Shown one piece after another: positions 1 to 11,853 of a stretch of DNA of 64,000 nt. The first letter of the stretch is position 1. Each line of letters begins with the position of its first letter. The notes under the pieces were generated by a model that saw only the letters and a list, made by a program, of their open reading frames with translations, made no database searches and was not told the DNA's origin. A program made the translations under genes and the position numbers. Source of the stretch: Adenophora triphylla var. japonica (taxonomy: Eukaryota > Streptophyta > Magnoliopsida > Asterales > Campanulaceae). The stretch spans positions 248,001 through 312,000 of the forward strand of contig JAFEMH010002345.1 in NCBI GenBank assembly GCA_022495995.1, read 5' to 3'.

Positions 1-1410
1 GATGGGAAGGTGTATACTTTCATGACTAAGGATTGTAGCAAAGGGATTTGGGCAAATTCATAGTATTGACTATGTTGAAACCTTTTCGCCAGTTACAATG
101 CCAAAGTCTATTAGAATTTCAATTGCCATAATCGCATATTGTGACTGTGTGATATGACGAATGGATGTCAAACGGCTTTCTTTAAATGGAAAGATTATTA
201 AGGATGTGTATAGTACACAGCCCGAAGTTTTGTCAATCCGAGAAATTCTAATAAAGTATGCATGTTGCAAAGATCCATGAGATGGGTTGAGGCAAGCTTC
301 AAGGAATTGGAATCTTCATTTTGATGAATTGGTCAAAGAGTTTGACTTCGTCAAGCACGAAGATGAAGATGAAGATGAACCTTGTGTATACATGAAATTC
401 AGTGGGAGCGTAGTATTATTTTCATTGTTATATTACAATGATATCTTACTCATTGGAAAAATGAAGTTTCGACACTTAAGACTGTCAAGTCTTGGTCAAG
501 GAAAGGTCTCTCAAATGAAAGATATGGGTGAAGCCGCTTACATCCTTGGCATCAAGATCTATAGAGATAGATCTAAAAGGATAAATTGGTTTGAGTCAAA
601 ATACTCACATTGATAAGGTTCTTAGAAGAGTCTAAGAAAAGTAACTTGTCAATGGGTCATGGTGTTTCTCTTAGCAATACTCATTGTCTTATGAAAACTG
701 ATGAGTAAAAAGGGAATGAATGAAGTTCCATATGCTCCGGCATTTGGATCTGTCATGTATGCCATGACTTGTACTAGACCCGACGTCTCATATGCTTTGA
801 GCATGATGAGTCAATACCAATCTGATCCTGTCAAGAACCATTGGATGGCAGTCAAGATGATCCTTAAGTACTTAAGAAGAATTAAGAATACGTTCTTGGT
901 ATTTGAAAGGTTGGAAGATAATCTTGTTGTAAGGGTTACATAGATGCTAGCTTCCAAACTGACAAAGTTAATTTAAAATCGCAATTAGGATTTGTGTTTA
1001 TGCTTATTAGAGGTGCAGTTTTGATTGGAAGAGTTCCAAGCAGAAAATTGTAGCCGATTCTACTACTAAGACCGAATTTTAGGAACATATGATGTAGCTA
1101 AAAGCGGAAGTTTGGATCAAAAGCTCATTTAGTGTTTTGGAAATGTTCCAAGTATCAATAATCGATGGAACTTTGTTGTGATAAATATGGTGTCATTTGT
1201 GCAAAACAATGGAACCAAGATTACAACGGTGATCCAAACACATACTTAGACGTTTTTCGAGAATTCATAAAGAATGAGAAGACGTTAAGATTTGCAAAGT
1301 ATCAACCGATGATGACATTAGGGATTTACTTACAAAGACCCTCGCACAGGCAGAAGCATGATGGTCATGTTAGGTCCATGAGTATTCGATACATAAGATG
1401 GAGCCTAGTG
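1..1410 (+). pseudogene. copia pol remnant (reverse transcriptase and RNase H)
   Basis: The fragments are spread over several frames. At 287-613 they read as RT: NWNLHFDELVKEF, then MKDMGEAAYILGIKIYRDRS. At 701-943 they cover the end of RT and the RNase H linker (YAPAFGSVMYAMTCTRPDVS, YALSMMSQYQSDP). At about 940-1100 they match RNase H with mutated residues, and the tail at 1330-1410 contains KHDGHVRSM, typical of the pol C-terminus. The RT catalytic box, normally YVDD, reads YYND near 430-445, so one catalytic aspartate is lost. There are stops and frameshifts throughout. The lineage looks like the Tork/Angela group, which I cannot settle by eye. It is dead and useful only as a marker. Confidence 0.85.
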
Positions 1411-1422
1411 CAAGTGGTAGAC

Positions 1423-2863
1423 TGTTGGTGTAATGCCCTAGGCTTTAGTTATGTTTAACTTAAACCATTATGTATCATCTTTATCCTTGATTATAGAAAA
1501 TTTTATTACTTGATTATTATATATTTTGCATATTTATTGTAATAATCTGTGTCCCTAGTTATTTAGTATAAGTTGGTAATGGATGATCATAGAGATGATC
1601 ATATGCATAAAGATGCACATTACAAACTTGTAAATAATTAGTATAAATGTTAATGGATAATCATATGATGATTATATGCATAGAGATGCACATTAAATTT
1701 ATGGGTGCTTGTTAGTGAACAAGTGACTGGACTTGACCCGTATGAGATTTATGTCATGGTCAAATGTCATAATTAAATCTCATATGGTCACTTCATTTAG
1801 TCCCTAGACCTGAGATTATCATGACCTTACATATGATGAAAGTTATGTTTGATTTTAGTCAAACGATATCTTAACACGATATTTATAAAGGCTATCTTTG
1901 GCATGATCGGATTCATGATGGGAAGGATGATAAGTCAAGATGGAATTTGTCCCTCGAAAGAGAGATGTTTTGCTTGGGCCCCTCGATGAGTGATAATGAT
2001 GAAAGTGTATTGACATACCCCAATACGATTGGATTATCATTATACTCAATATCGAGAAAGCATTGAACAGATACAAGTTGACGTGGACCATGACTTGTGT
2101 TCAATATAACATCGTGAGACAAAGGGAGAAATGAAAGTGTACCATTGGAAATGTGAACTCTTACGTTATATTAATTGGGTAGACATAATGGCTTGCTAGA
2201 GTCCGCTTATGTTTTATGAGGGTCGATATGATCGAGCTCATTGCCAACATAATATAATCATATTGGGTCACACACAACTAGAATGAATTGGTTAAACCAA
2301 AGGAAGAAAATTGAGAGTTCCTCATCAGGCATAAGTCATGGTGCGACAGATCTTGTCCAGAGGACTCGTCTGGTCGTGCGACACTTCTTGCTAGAGGCGG
2401 TTTACAGCTTGTTTCCTAATATGATTAGGGCACAAACTCTAATACTAATGTAGTATATATATGAGTCTGTAAGCAGCCGAAACCTAGCCGAATTTTCAAG
2501 AGAAAAAAAAAAGAGAAAAATTACCAAAATGTTTCTCAATTTCTTCCATAGGTTTAATCTAGCAATCCTCAAGAACCGTTATTGGTTTATTCAAAGGTGT
2601 GGATACTACTAGAGGGTCTTCGCTCGTACGACGATCAAGGCCTAGAGTTCGAATCTGAAGATTCAAGTTTTTGAAGATCGAAGTTTGTGATTCAAAATCA
2701 CATTGATAGATTGTTCGATAGTTCAAGAATGGAAAGCAATTAAGGTTGATAAATTCTATCTCATAGGAATTCAATTTAATCGTATAGAACGGATCTTAGG
2801 GCTCTTGGGTTTTGTGTTATTTAGATGCTTATTCCGCTGCGCGTGGACCCATAAAACCCAACA
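1423..2863 (+). repeat. 3' LTR of the first copia element
   Basis: The 1441-bp LTR is bounded by TGTTGG and CCAACA and is preceded by a polypurine-like AAGTGGTAGA. A TATA box (TATATATA, 2454-2461) marks the probable U3/R border. About 70-110 bp upstream of it the word GTGCGAC occurs twice, at about 2342 and 2378. The other LTR of this element is not in the window, so it cannot be dated from here. Confidence 0.85.
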
Positions 2864-5137
2864 CAGAGCTAGTGAAACAGTTTGAGAAACTAAATGAGGT
2901 CATCCCGACTGTCGAAGAAGCCACGAAGGCAGAATTTGAACTGGTGGTACCAAGACCAAGACTGCAGGATTCTATCTAGATGAGTGGGATGGTCCCATCA
3001 TGCAGCAAATGTTTGGGAAAGAAGTGCAAATTCCAGATTTGATCGACCTAGGTTCAGTGAAAGAAATGATTGCGTTGATCGAAGCCGGAGGACAGAAGTC
3101 GTCAGATCCTCGAGCCATGGTCATGCAGTCTACAATGCCCCTGAAAAATCGGGAGACTCTTTCCGGTCCGTCTGCGAGCAAAGAAGAAATGATTACGAAG
3201 CTTGGATTGGTCCCTCGTCCCCTTGTGTCCACCTATCTTAAGTCCACTGAGTCTCTTATCGTTGAATTCGAGTCCCAAGAGTCGTCTAATGGCCTTACGC
3301 CAGAGGACTATGAAATTGTAGCCAATGTTGTACTTCCTTTTGCTCTGAATGAAATGATCGACCTTTCCGAGTATCCTCTGATTGCCACTTTAACTAATGA
3401 TAAATTAACTAATAACTTAAAAACAGTTAATAATGATTCACTAGATAAAGATGCAGACACACTAAACGAACAATATATTAAAGAAATCTTTAAGTAGGTT
3501 GTCGAGAAAGAGGAAAACCGAGCCCAATCTGCCGAGGAGGTTTTGACTCGTGTGAATATGGGGACTGTAGAAGAGCCTAAAGAGATGTAGATTGGCAGTT
3601 TCTTCAATGGTGTCGAACAAGAAACCCTGATCGAACTACTCAGAGAATTTGTGGACGTGTTTGCATGGTCTTACAACTATATGCCCCAGAAGTCAAGCCA
3701 GTAAAGCAAAAGTTGAGAAAGATCAAGCCCGAATGGTCATTACAAGTAAAGGAAGAAATTGAGAAGATGCTCAAAGAAGGATTTATCCGGGTCATCGAAT
3801 ATCCAACATGGCTCTCCAACATCGTAGCAGTCACCAAGGCTAACGGAAAAGTCTGATGTTGCGTTGATTTTAGAGATCTTAACAAAGCCAGCTCAGAGGA
3901 CGACTTCCCTCCGCCCAATATCGACATGTTGGTAGACACCAAGGCCAACTACGAGGTCAAGTCCTTCGTCGACGGTTTCGCTGGCTACAACTAGATTAAA
4001 ATGGCCGAAGAAGACCAAGCCAAGACAGCTTTCACTACTCCATGGGGGACATACTGCTATACAGTCATGCCTTTTGGTCTGAAGAACGCTGGGGCTACTT
4101 ATTAGAGGGCAGCCACCGCCATATTCCATGACATGATTCATAAAGAAATTGAAGTCTACGTGGATGATATGATAGTTCACTCCAAAGGATCCGATGGCCA
4201 GCACTTCACGGATTTGAGAAAATTCTTCAATCGTCTCAGAGAACATTCCATGAGGCTGAACCCAGCTAAATGTTCCTTCGGCGTGAAGCGAGGCAAGGTG
4301 TTGGGATACATGGTAACTGAACGAGGAATTGAAGCATACCCTCAGAAGATCAAAGCCATAGACTATTTCACCAAGTGGGTCGAGGCCAAGTCTTACAAGG
4401 TCCTTAATTCCAAGAAGGTAGCCTTCTTTATCAAAGAGAACATCATGTGCAGATACGGGTTGCCGGCTGAAGTAATTTCTGACAATGGCTCCCACTTTGA
4501 AGGAGAATGTGACATATTATTGACATAATTCAAGATAACCCGCCACAAGTCGTCCCTTTATCGGCCCCAAACCAACGGTGCCATTGAAGCAGCAAACAAG
4601 ACCCTAGAAAACATCATCAGGAAGATGGCTGTCTAAGGCAGAAATTGGTCGGACAAGATCCACCTTGCCCTCTGGGGATACAGAACATCCGTGAGAACTG
4701 CCACTGGAGAAACACCATTTGCCCTCACGTATGGAATGGAGGCTGTGCTCCCAATCGAATTGGAAATCCCCTCACTCAGTGTGTTGTTGGAGAATCAAGT
4801 CAACGAAGTCGAATGGCTCCTGAGTCGCCACGATGAGTTGGCCCTACAAGACGAACGTCGTTTAAAAGCCATGGAACACACCCGGGCTTACCAAGCAAGA
4901 ATGGCCAGAGCCTTTGACAAGAAATTGAAACATCGGGACATCCAAGAAGGCGACCTCGTGTTAAAAGAGAAGCCTCCGACCCACACCAACCCGCTTGGCA
5001 AATGGGAGCCCGTCTAGATCGGACCCTATATAGTTTAGAAGATCTTCTCTAGAGGAGCCATGCAGCTCATAGACTTAGATGGAAATCCTTTCGTGCATCC
5101 AGTAAACGGAGACAAGCTCCATAGATACTATGCCTGA
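2864..5137 (+). pseudogene. Tat-A pol remnant (RT joined directly to integrase)
   Basis: Reads gypsy pol with many stops and frameshifts. From about 3620 the RT domain is recognisable (LLREFVDVFAW, then [37 protein letters not shown]). The catalytic box YVDDMIVHSKG is intact at about 4153-4185. At about 4350 RT stops at PQKIKAI and continues in frame into integrase core sequence (DYFTKWVEAKSYKVL, then VISDNGSHFEGECD). RNase H, the archaeal-type RNase H and the integrase N-terminus, all present in Tat-B, are therefore deleted. The integrase C-terminus runs through RTATGETPFALTYGMEAV to a stop at 5135-5137. The upstream third (3000-3500) aligns with Tat-B 22690-22900, including an AT-rich stretch. 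It is inactive. Confidence 0.85.
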
Positions 5138-5696
5138 AGACCGAGTCATTTCCCTCTCAATAGTGCTAAAAGAGTAATACCCAACTAGGTTGAAAACCCG
5201 AAAGGGCGACCTAGGTAAAAATAGGGTTGCACTTCTCTTGTCCCTATCTCTACCTACCCCCTCTAAAAAAACAATGAACAACTCATAGAGTCGAACAATG
5301 GAGACCTGAGTCTCTTAGTCCACTTGTAAAAGAGGGAAGTAGGCGGCCCAGAAATGGTTCGGTCTAAAACATAAATAAATATCATATTTCGTCACCAACA
5401 CAATGATCGAATCATATTTGCGTCTTGAAAAACTCTAATGCAATCCATATATTCATTACAGTTAAATATTTTTTGATGAGTTCAAGCCCGGTCTACTCTT
5501 AAACTCACAACTAAGCTAAAATAAAATAATAAAATAACTAAAAACTAATGTGCCTGCAAGGTCGATCAGTGGATACTCGGGACTCTAAGGCCACTCTAGC
5601 CACTAGTGCTCGCGTCCCCTTCCTTCCTCTTCCGTCTTTTCCCACCTTGTTTCGTGTTCTTCCTGTGCACGGGAATGATGTCAGTCCTCCTCCTCC
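5138..5696. other. Tat-A non-coding spacer between pol and antisense ORF
   Basis: I see no coding signal on either strand. The stretch separates the plus-strand pol stop from the C-terminal end of the minus-strand extra ORF, so the two convergent units do not overlap. Confidence 0.6.
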
Positions 5697-7150
5697 CTAG
5701 CTCCGACACGGGGCCGGGTCCATCAAACCGATATCTATCAGGGTTCTAGTCGCCCGAGCTTCATCCCTAATTTCTTGCCTCCTAGGCGGCGCCATAGGAA
5801 CCCTGTCCCTCTGCCTTTCCACCCGCGCTTCATAATCGAACATGTCATCTTCGCTCCTGTCGTAAGGACTAGCCCTCGCCTCGGCTCTCCTCAACCCTGA
5901 AACAGTGATATCTTCTGGTCCCATAATGGCTTCACGCCTCCTCATAAGAGCTATTTGAGTCCCTCCCATGTGTCTCTCGTACCAATCCAAGTACCAAGTG
6001 GTCAGAAAAATGCGCTCCGAACGCCTGAGAAGGACCACAGGAGGGAAAACATGATACCTCCATACCCGGGAAAAGAAAAGGAACGTAGATAAGTCATCCA
6101 TAGAAATGGAAATCACCACCCTAGTAGCAATATCATCACAACCTTCCAAAGGAATCTGCTCCATCCCGAACTGTCGGAGAGCTAGAGCCAGAATATAGAA
6201 GGTAGACTGACAAAGCCCCGGAAGCATGACTACCTGAGACCCATCCTGGAGTGTCCTCCGAGTCTTTATCTGCCAATGCGGGACCCACCATCGGATATTT
6301 TGAGTATGGCGTTGAGCCATCCAGCGCTCCCACGAGGCCTGATCCTCAATCTCGACAGTAACCCCCCTCCTAGCAAAAGTCCATGGCCTGAATGTATGTG
6401 GAGCCTCCCGCAGGACTCCCAGCCTCTCCATCAGCCACATCGACATCAAAAATGGGCTTCCCCAAGCATGTATCACTTCCCGGTAGCCAACCGGTCGATA
6501 GCATGAAAGGTCTCTCCAAAAATCACGGGAACAATATCTCGACCCGATCGGCAGTGCACAACAACATCCAACAAAGACCAGTGGCACATCCCGAAGGAGT
6601 AGACCATGAACAAGGACCCAATCACACAAAGGGAAAATGCATCCCAATAACAATCACCAACCATACCCAAACTCCTAAACCCATCCGGGAGATCGGAAAT
6701 GTCAAAATGATCGGGTCCTCGAATCATACCTTGGGCTTCCTCCGGGGAGATTTGAAGAAGGTTAGACAATTTGTTGACAAAAGACATCCCTCCGGGAAAG
6801 GGAATTTGCAACCTCTTCCACCTCGGGCCCTCCAAGCAAAGCCCTAAAATCTTCAAGGGTAGGAACCATCTCGTTGTAAGAAAAGCAAAAAAACGTGCCT
6901 CTGAGTGTCTCAAAACATGGCGAAAGCTCTCATCAAGTCGTAATCCGGGATAAGCTCCTTAAGGGACCCCAAGGATTTGATTTTATACCTTTCTTCAAAG
7001 AACAATTTGTTTCCATGCATAATCTCTCGAGACCACTCCTATAACTTGTTGTATAAGATCATTTGCACTTCCTTTGGCAATTTGGGTGAATTTCTCATAT
7101 TTGAAAAATTTTCCATAGATTTTGTGATTCTTCCCAAGCCCAGAAGGTTT
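5697..7150 (-). pseudogene. Tat-A antisense extra ORF 1, DUF7745-like
   Basis: Minus-strand ORF in the pol-to-3'LTR interval. Its N-terminal part (about 7020-6820) reads SLGSLKELIPDYDLMRAF and FWDTQRHVF, and a later stretch reads GDCYWDAFSLCVIGSLFMVY. The layout of an acidic 'FWD..' motif, a leucine-rich middle and an 'VIFGETFHAIDR' block resembles the retroelement-associated DUF7745 family. That is my reading from memory of the family and needs a profile search. A frameshift near 6475-6490 separates it from a 250-residue C-terminal half (WMAQRHTQNIRWWVPHW; FPPVVLLRRSERIFL), which stops at 5697. Further shifts occur near 6820-6910. Its function is unknown. The start is uncertain (ATG at 7020 or upstream). 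Confidence 0.55.
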
Positions 7151-7565
7151 GAAACTGAGGAGGAAAACCAGATCTGAGGTAAAAATTGAATAACCTTGTC
7201 AGACGATAACCTGATCCGCGCGGATGAAGTTGTAGCCTCAAACTCATCCACGCGGATGATATTGTCACCCAGCAGAAAAAAATTCTGACAGCAGTAAAAA
7301 CTGATGTCCCCCAATGAAACATTCATTCCAACTACCCAAGAATCTGCCCATTCCCATTTTTCATTCCAAATACCAACCAAACATCAAATACATGCCACAA
7401 AACCGGGCTCATGCAACTTGCATTCAATGCATAATTAACAAAATATAATAAAGAAATATAACAAAGTAATCCAGTTATTACAACCCAAAAATAGAAATAG
7501 AAATAATGTGCAAAAAATGTATGTATTCTCTCTCTTCCTGCCCTAACAAATGCAGGTACCCACCA

Positions 7566-10417
7566 TCAGTCGGAGTCACTATAAGAATTGGAACTGGGAT
7601 CAGTTTCCCTAGCGATTGCCTTGCTACGCCTCCGTACCCTCCTCTGAGCCGTGCTCGGTCCCTCAACAGCTGCCTCTGGAAAGGCCACCCCCGGCTCTAC
7701 GTCGTCCCGCTCGGCGTCAGAATAAGTGTCATCAGGATTAGCAGGTACACCGCGATACGACACCCCGATGTCATCAAAGAAGTCGTAGCCGAAAGAGAAG
7801 GCATCAGAGCCATGGCCATACGTCCCATGGGTCTACAAGGGAGTCCCGTAATCCCCCTGTGCCTGAAAGGCGCCATAACCTCCTAGGTGCGAAGAAGAGG
7901 TCTCACCGGCTCCGCTCTGTACGTAGCCCGGTCCTTCCATACCCCCGAAGATGACGTGATCCCGAGAGATCTCAATGCTCCTATCCATGTAAGGAGAAAG
8001 AGGGATGCTCGTCGACTGCCGGAGAAGAACCGACTCTCTGAGCTGGGAGCGGGGAGTCTCTATGGATCGCCTACCCGGCACGGGTCCTCCAGGCGGAACA
8101 TGAGACCTCTCTCGCACAGAGGCACTGGGAACTAGCCGCAATGTCCTATCGAAGCCCCGAGCATTCCCCCGCGTCACAAGGTTACGGATGAACCTCTTGG
8201 CCCTGATGACCTGATGCAGAAGCCGATCGACAACTCGAGCCGAGTACTGCACAAAAAAATGAATGAAAGCATCAGAAACAGTCGAAGCAATGGCATAAGA
8301 TGTGCAGAAGCCAAATCATCAGAATGTGATCAGCACATACCTGGGCCTCAGATCGGGGCTGGAAAGCCCGATGTGTCACCTCTGGAAGGGGTATCTGCGC
8401 CCGCATCCTAACCCCCTCCTGGACATATGAGAAGTCAGCTCGAGGGATCCTCATGACCGAGATCCCCTCCCTCGCTAACACCTGAGTGGTCCTCAGCCTG
8501 CATCTCACAAACGCCATGTAAGGCTCATTAGTGATGGCTCCAAGGCAGGCCGCCTAGCCCTAAACCAACCCCAGTTCATCATCCCTTCCTAGGGATACAA
8601 CATGTCCTCCGGATGCTCAACCGGTGCCAGTGGGGCCATCCCTAAACCGTGCTGCCCAGTCACCCTCTCTCCCAAATAATAAACATCGCAGGTGAGGCTC
8701 CGCATGATCCACCTCCGATCCATCCAGCGCTCGGCACCGCCCAGCTGATCAACCTCAAACCGACCCCAGGGGTACAAATTAAATCTCTTGCTGGTCTCCG
8801 CCCTCATTAAAGGCACCATGTCTTGGTACCTCTCCTTCTTCCTGGTCCTGCTGTTCCTTTTCACCCTAGCACCCTTTATCCAGCAAAGCATAGCCGGGTA
8901 TGCAAAAGCCTCCCCCGGGACATGGTCCCACAAGGCACATCCAAAGATCTCCAGAGCCCAGACCTGCACCCAACAAGGGAAACTCGTCAATACAAAGATA
9001 TATGCACAATATGTACGAGAGATACAGGAGAAAGACTATACCTCCAACGGGAACTCAAAGCAAGTCAGGGAGGTGGACGCCTTCCTGCTGTACCTATCCA
9101 GGGCGAAATAAAACTCCACCAAACCTGCCTCTCCCCAGGCAAACTCATCAATCCTATCGATGTCCACCAAGGACCCCAGCAAAGCAAACACAGCTGTACC
9201 TTCAGCATGCCCAAATAAGGTGCTGGAGAGGGCAAACCACAAGAAGCAGCGGGAAACCTGCTCAGCGGAGATGGTCTGATCCCCTCTCTCGTACCGAGCT
9301 ATGCTCTCGATCAGCTTCCCATCAACCACGGCATACTCCATGCCCATCCCCTTCCTCGGCTTGGGAACGATCCCCAACAGATCCACGAGCTCCCTGTCGG
9401 TATACCCGTCATACCACTCTAAGATGAGCCCCTTGAAGGACAGGCCAGTGATGGCAGCATAATCAGTGGGGGTCACAGTGGCCTCGCCCCAATAGAAATG
9501 AAACGTGTGTGTAACATCCCACCAATGCTCAATCAAATCCAGATAGAACCACTTGCTCTTTCGCAACCTCACTAACCCCCTAAAACACTCAACAAAACCA
9601 TATAGGTTAGACACAACCACAAGATGCCGAGGACTCCTATAACCCTCCCTACCGGCTGTGGGCAAAGCATCCCAAAGCTTAATCACCGCCTCCACAGAAC
9701 GCCGCGTCTTCAGCTTGTCCAACTTGTCCTGAATGACATTCGCTCTCCCCTACAGGTACGCATAGCACAAGTACGTCAATAAACCTGCACAAATTGCATA
9801 CTACTTCACAAACATAGCATGAACACAAACAAAAAAGAGAAAACAAACTCCGTCCCATTTTTAGACACATTTTTCTCCATGCACTTTATTTTCATAAATC
9901 TAGCATGCATGGATTCTTTCTCACATTCAGTCATCATGTTATCATACATTCATTCACAAAAACAAGTTTCCATCACACAATTCTCACATGCAAGAGTCCG
10001 TCCCAAATTCGGTAAATTTTCACCCACTTTATTTTCACATTATGCAAAATACTCATGTTTTTCACAAACAAATTGTATATTCATACTACCCATGCATTCA
10101 ATTAAACACATGCATTGCCAATTTCACATTACAAGGGTAAAATCAACAAAAGCCCCAAATTTTTGACATTTAAGCCCTAGCTCTAGCATGAACCAATTTT
10201 GAGACAAAATCAATGAAATCAACAAAATTGAGTACCATACCATGTGGAGGTCATCATCGGTGGACCAATGTTGCCACATATTCGGATAGACTTCGTCATT
10301 TACTGATTGTGAGAGCGTGTAATGGTGATTCATCCTCACCAACTCAAGCCATCTCTCGGCAGCCGCTCTGCTCACCCGATCGCGGTGGCCTAAATTAGCT
10401 CCTTCCCCTTGCTCCAT
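7566..10417 (-). pseudogene. Tat-A antisense extra ORF 2 with plant mobile domain (PMD, MAIN-like)
   Basis: The first exon starts at ATG 10417 (MEQGEGANLGHRDRV) and runs to about 10240, where a GTATGG donor follows. The main exon (about 9750-9036) carries the PMD hallmark pattern 'HTFHFYWGEATVTPTDYAAI' followed by a TGL.FKG-type turn, then a tail rich in aromatic residues. Further exon-like blocks lie at 8990-8590, 8517-8340 and 8252-7833, and an acidic Ser/Asp-rich C-terminus stops at 7566. In-frame stops and split frames make the present copy non-functional or heavily spliced. PMD proteins (Arabidopsis MAIN/MAIL1 family) act in genome stability and TE silencing, and PMDs are common passengers of plant transposons. 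Antisense position after pol fits the extra ORFs described for Tat elements. The PMD call is good; the exon model is rough. Confidence 0.7.
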
Positions 10418-10690
10418 AGCCTCGAATTCGAAGGTTTCGGCGGAGAATTTGGACAACAATGGAGGTTTTTCTCCCTTTTCTCTCTCTTTCTCTCGACAGA
10501 CTGCGTTTGAAAATAAGGAAGAAGAAAGCACAGCCTGTCCTGCCTTTTTGAACCTGTCACCACGCTGATCCCGTCCGCGTGGATGAAATCGTAGGGTAAA
10601 AACCCTACTTTGCCCTTTTAATTCCTGGCTCTCTGCACCCAGATCCCCAATATAACAGGAATATAACAGAAGTTAGTTTCTTCAACGAAA
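10418..10690. other. Tat-A spacer upstream of the antisense PMD ORF
   Basis: This is the probable 5' leader or promoter side of the antisense ORF. The frame is open as far as 10531 on the minus strand, so a longer N-terminus is possible. It contains one copy of the CG palindrome module (GTCCGCGTGGATGA, 10573-10586). Confidence 0.5.
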
Positions 10691-10973
10691 CTTAATGGAA
10701 GTCCATTCCCTTCCGCATTTTCAACTTCGGCCTCCAAAGTAATCCCGATTTTCTTAACGGAAGTCCATTCCCTTTCGCATTTTCAACTTCGGCCTCTAAA
10801 GTAAGCCCAATTTTCTTAACAGAAGTCCATTCCCTTCCGCATTTTCAACTTGGTCCTTCAAAGTAAGCCCAATTAACTTAATGGAAGTCCATTTCCTTCC
10901 GCATTTTTAAACTTCGGCCTCCAAAGTAAGCCCAATCAACTTAACGGAAGTCCATTTCCTTCCGCATTTCCCT
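10691..10973 (+). repeat. tandem array, 62-bp unit, about 4.5 copies
   Basis: Units start at 10691, 10753, 10815, 10877 and 10940 (62, 62, 62 and 63 bp, then a partial copy). Each begins CTTAA.[GA]GAAGTCCATT and holds TTCCGCATTTTCAACTT and AAAGTAAGCCCAA. They differ by scattered substitutions, so the array is old. It lies between the antisense PMD ORF and the 3' LTR of Tat-A. Confidence 0.9.
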
Positions 10974-11120
10974 TCCCAGCCGTCATCGTAAGCCTGAATT
11001 CTTTTTCCCGACATTCATTATAAGCCCGTACAGAGAATACATATCCCCGACAGTCATCGTAAGCCCGAATTTTCCCCAGCATCGCTAACTGAGCAAGTCC
11101 GCAGGTGACAAAAGTACATC

Positions 11121-11616
11121 TTCGTTAGTCGAGTCTATCTTTGGCAAAACCTTCGTTAGTCAAGTCTATCTTCGGCAATACCTTCGTTAGTCGAATCTGT
11201 CTTCGGCAACACCTTCATTAGTCGAGTCTATCTTCGGTAACACCTTCGTTAGTCGAGTCTATTTTCGGCAACACATTCGTTAGTCGAGTCTATCTTCGGC
11301 TACACCTTCGTTAGTCGAGTCTATCTTCGGCAACACCTACATTAGTCGAGTCTATCTTCGGCAACACCTTCATTAGTTGAGTCCATCTTCGGCAACACCT
11401 TCGTTAGTCGAGTCTATCTTTGGCAACACCTTCGGTATTCGAGTCTATCTTCGACAACACCTTCGTTAGTCGAGTCCATCTTCGGCAACACATTCGTTAG
11501 TCGAGTCCATCTTCGGCAACACCTTCGTTAGTCAAGTCTATCTTCGGCAACACCTTCGTTAGTCGAGTATATCGTCGGCAACGTCCTCGTTAGTCGAGTC
11601 CCTCTTCGGCAATGAA
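11121..11616 (+). repeat. tandem array, 31-bp unit, 16 copies
   Basis: Sixteen units in strict 31-bp phase. The first starts at 11121 and the last at 11586, exactly 15 x 31 later. The unit opens TTCGTTAGTCGAGT and closes ATCTTCGGCAACACC, with 1-5 substitutions per copy and no indels. It sits 240 bp upstream of the Tat-A 3' LTR in untranslated sequence. There are no spacers, so it is not CRISPR-like. Confidence 0.95.
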
Positions 11617-11853
11617 AAATGTGGTGAGGAGGTCCAGTCATTTGACCACCTTGGTCACTCCTTTCCCCCGCAAGATCTGAACTACGAATAGCTTGATTCC
11701 CATCTGGGATACATATGAATCCTCTAAAAGGGTCTAGTCATCCGACCGCCTCGGTCACCTCCTCACCCATCTAGGTAAAAGCTTGCCAGATTGGGATCTG
11801 CACTTTTGTCGATGACCCCACTTCCCCTGGAAGTACCATCGCCAAGGAGCTAC
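11617..11853 (+). other. Tat-A 3' untranslated region and polypurine-like tract
   Basis: Contains two related blocks (GGTCCAGTCATTTGACCACC and GGTCTAGTCATCCGACCGCC). It ends with GCCAAGGAGCTAC immediately before the LTR start TGTAAGT at 11854, a plausible but imperfect polypurine tract. Confidence 0.5.

Larger units (their letters stand above)
1..2863 (+). mobile_element. Ty1/copia retrotransposon, 3' part (5' end outside window)
   Basis: Decayed copia polyprotein (RT, RNase H) is followed by a polypurine-tract-like stretch at about 1411-1422 and a long 3' LTR. The LTR starts TGTTGG (1423) and ends CCAACA (2863). The sequence right after 2863 is Ty3/gypsy pol, so this copia element was inserted into the Tat-A gypsy element. 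The right-hand target duplication would be CAGAG (2864-2868); its partner lies outside the window. All coding frames are broken, so this copy is inactive. Confidence 0.85.

Noticed and set aside
2864..5137. Plant pararetrovirus integrant
   Set aside because: Domain order, integrase and LTRs identify it as Ty3/gypsy Tat; no movement protein or coat motif seen.
11121..11616. Regular 31-bp repeats, CRISPR-like at first glance
   Set aside because: Units are directly abutting with no spacers, in a plant retrotransposon UTR.
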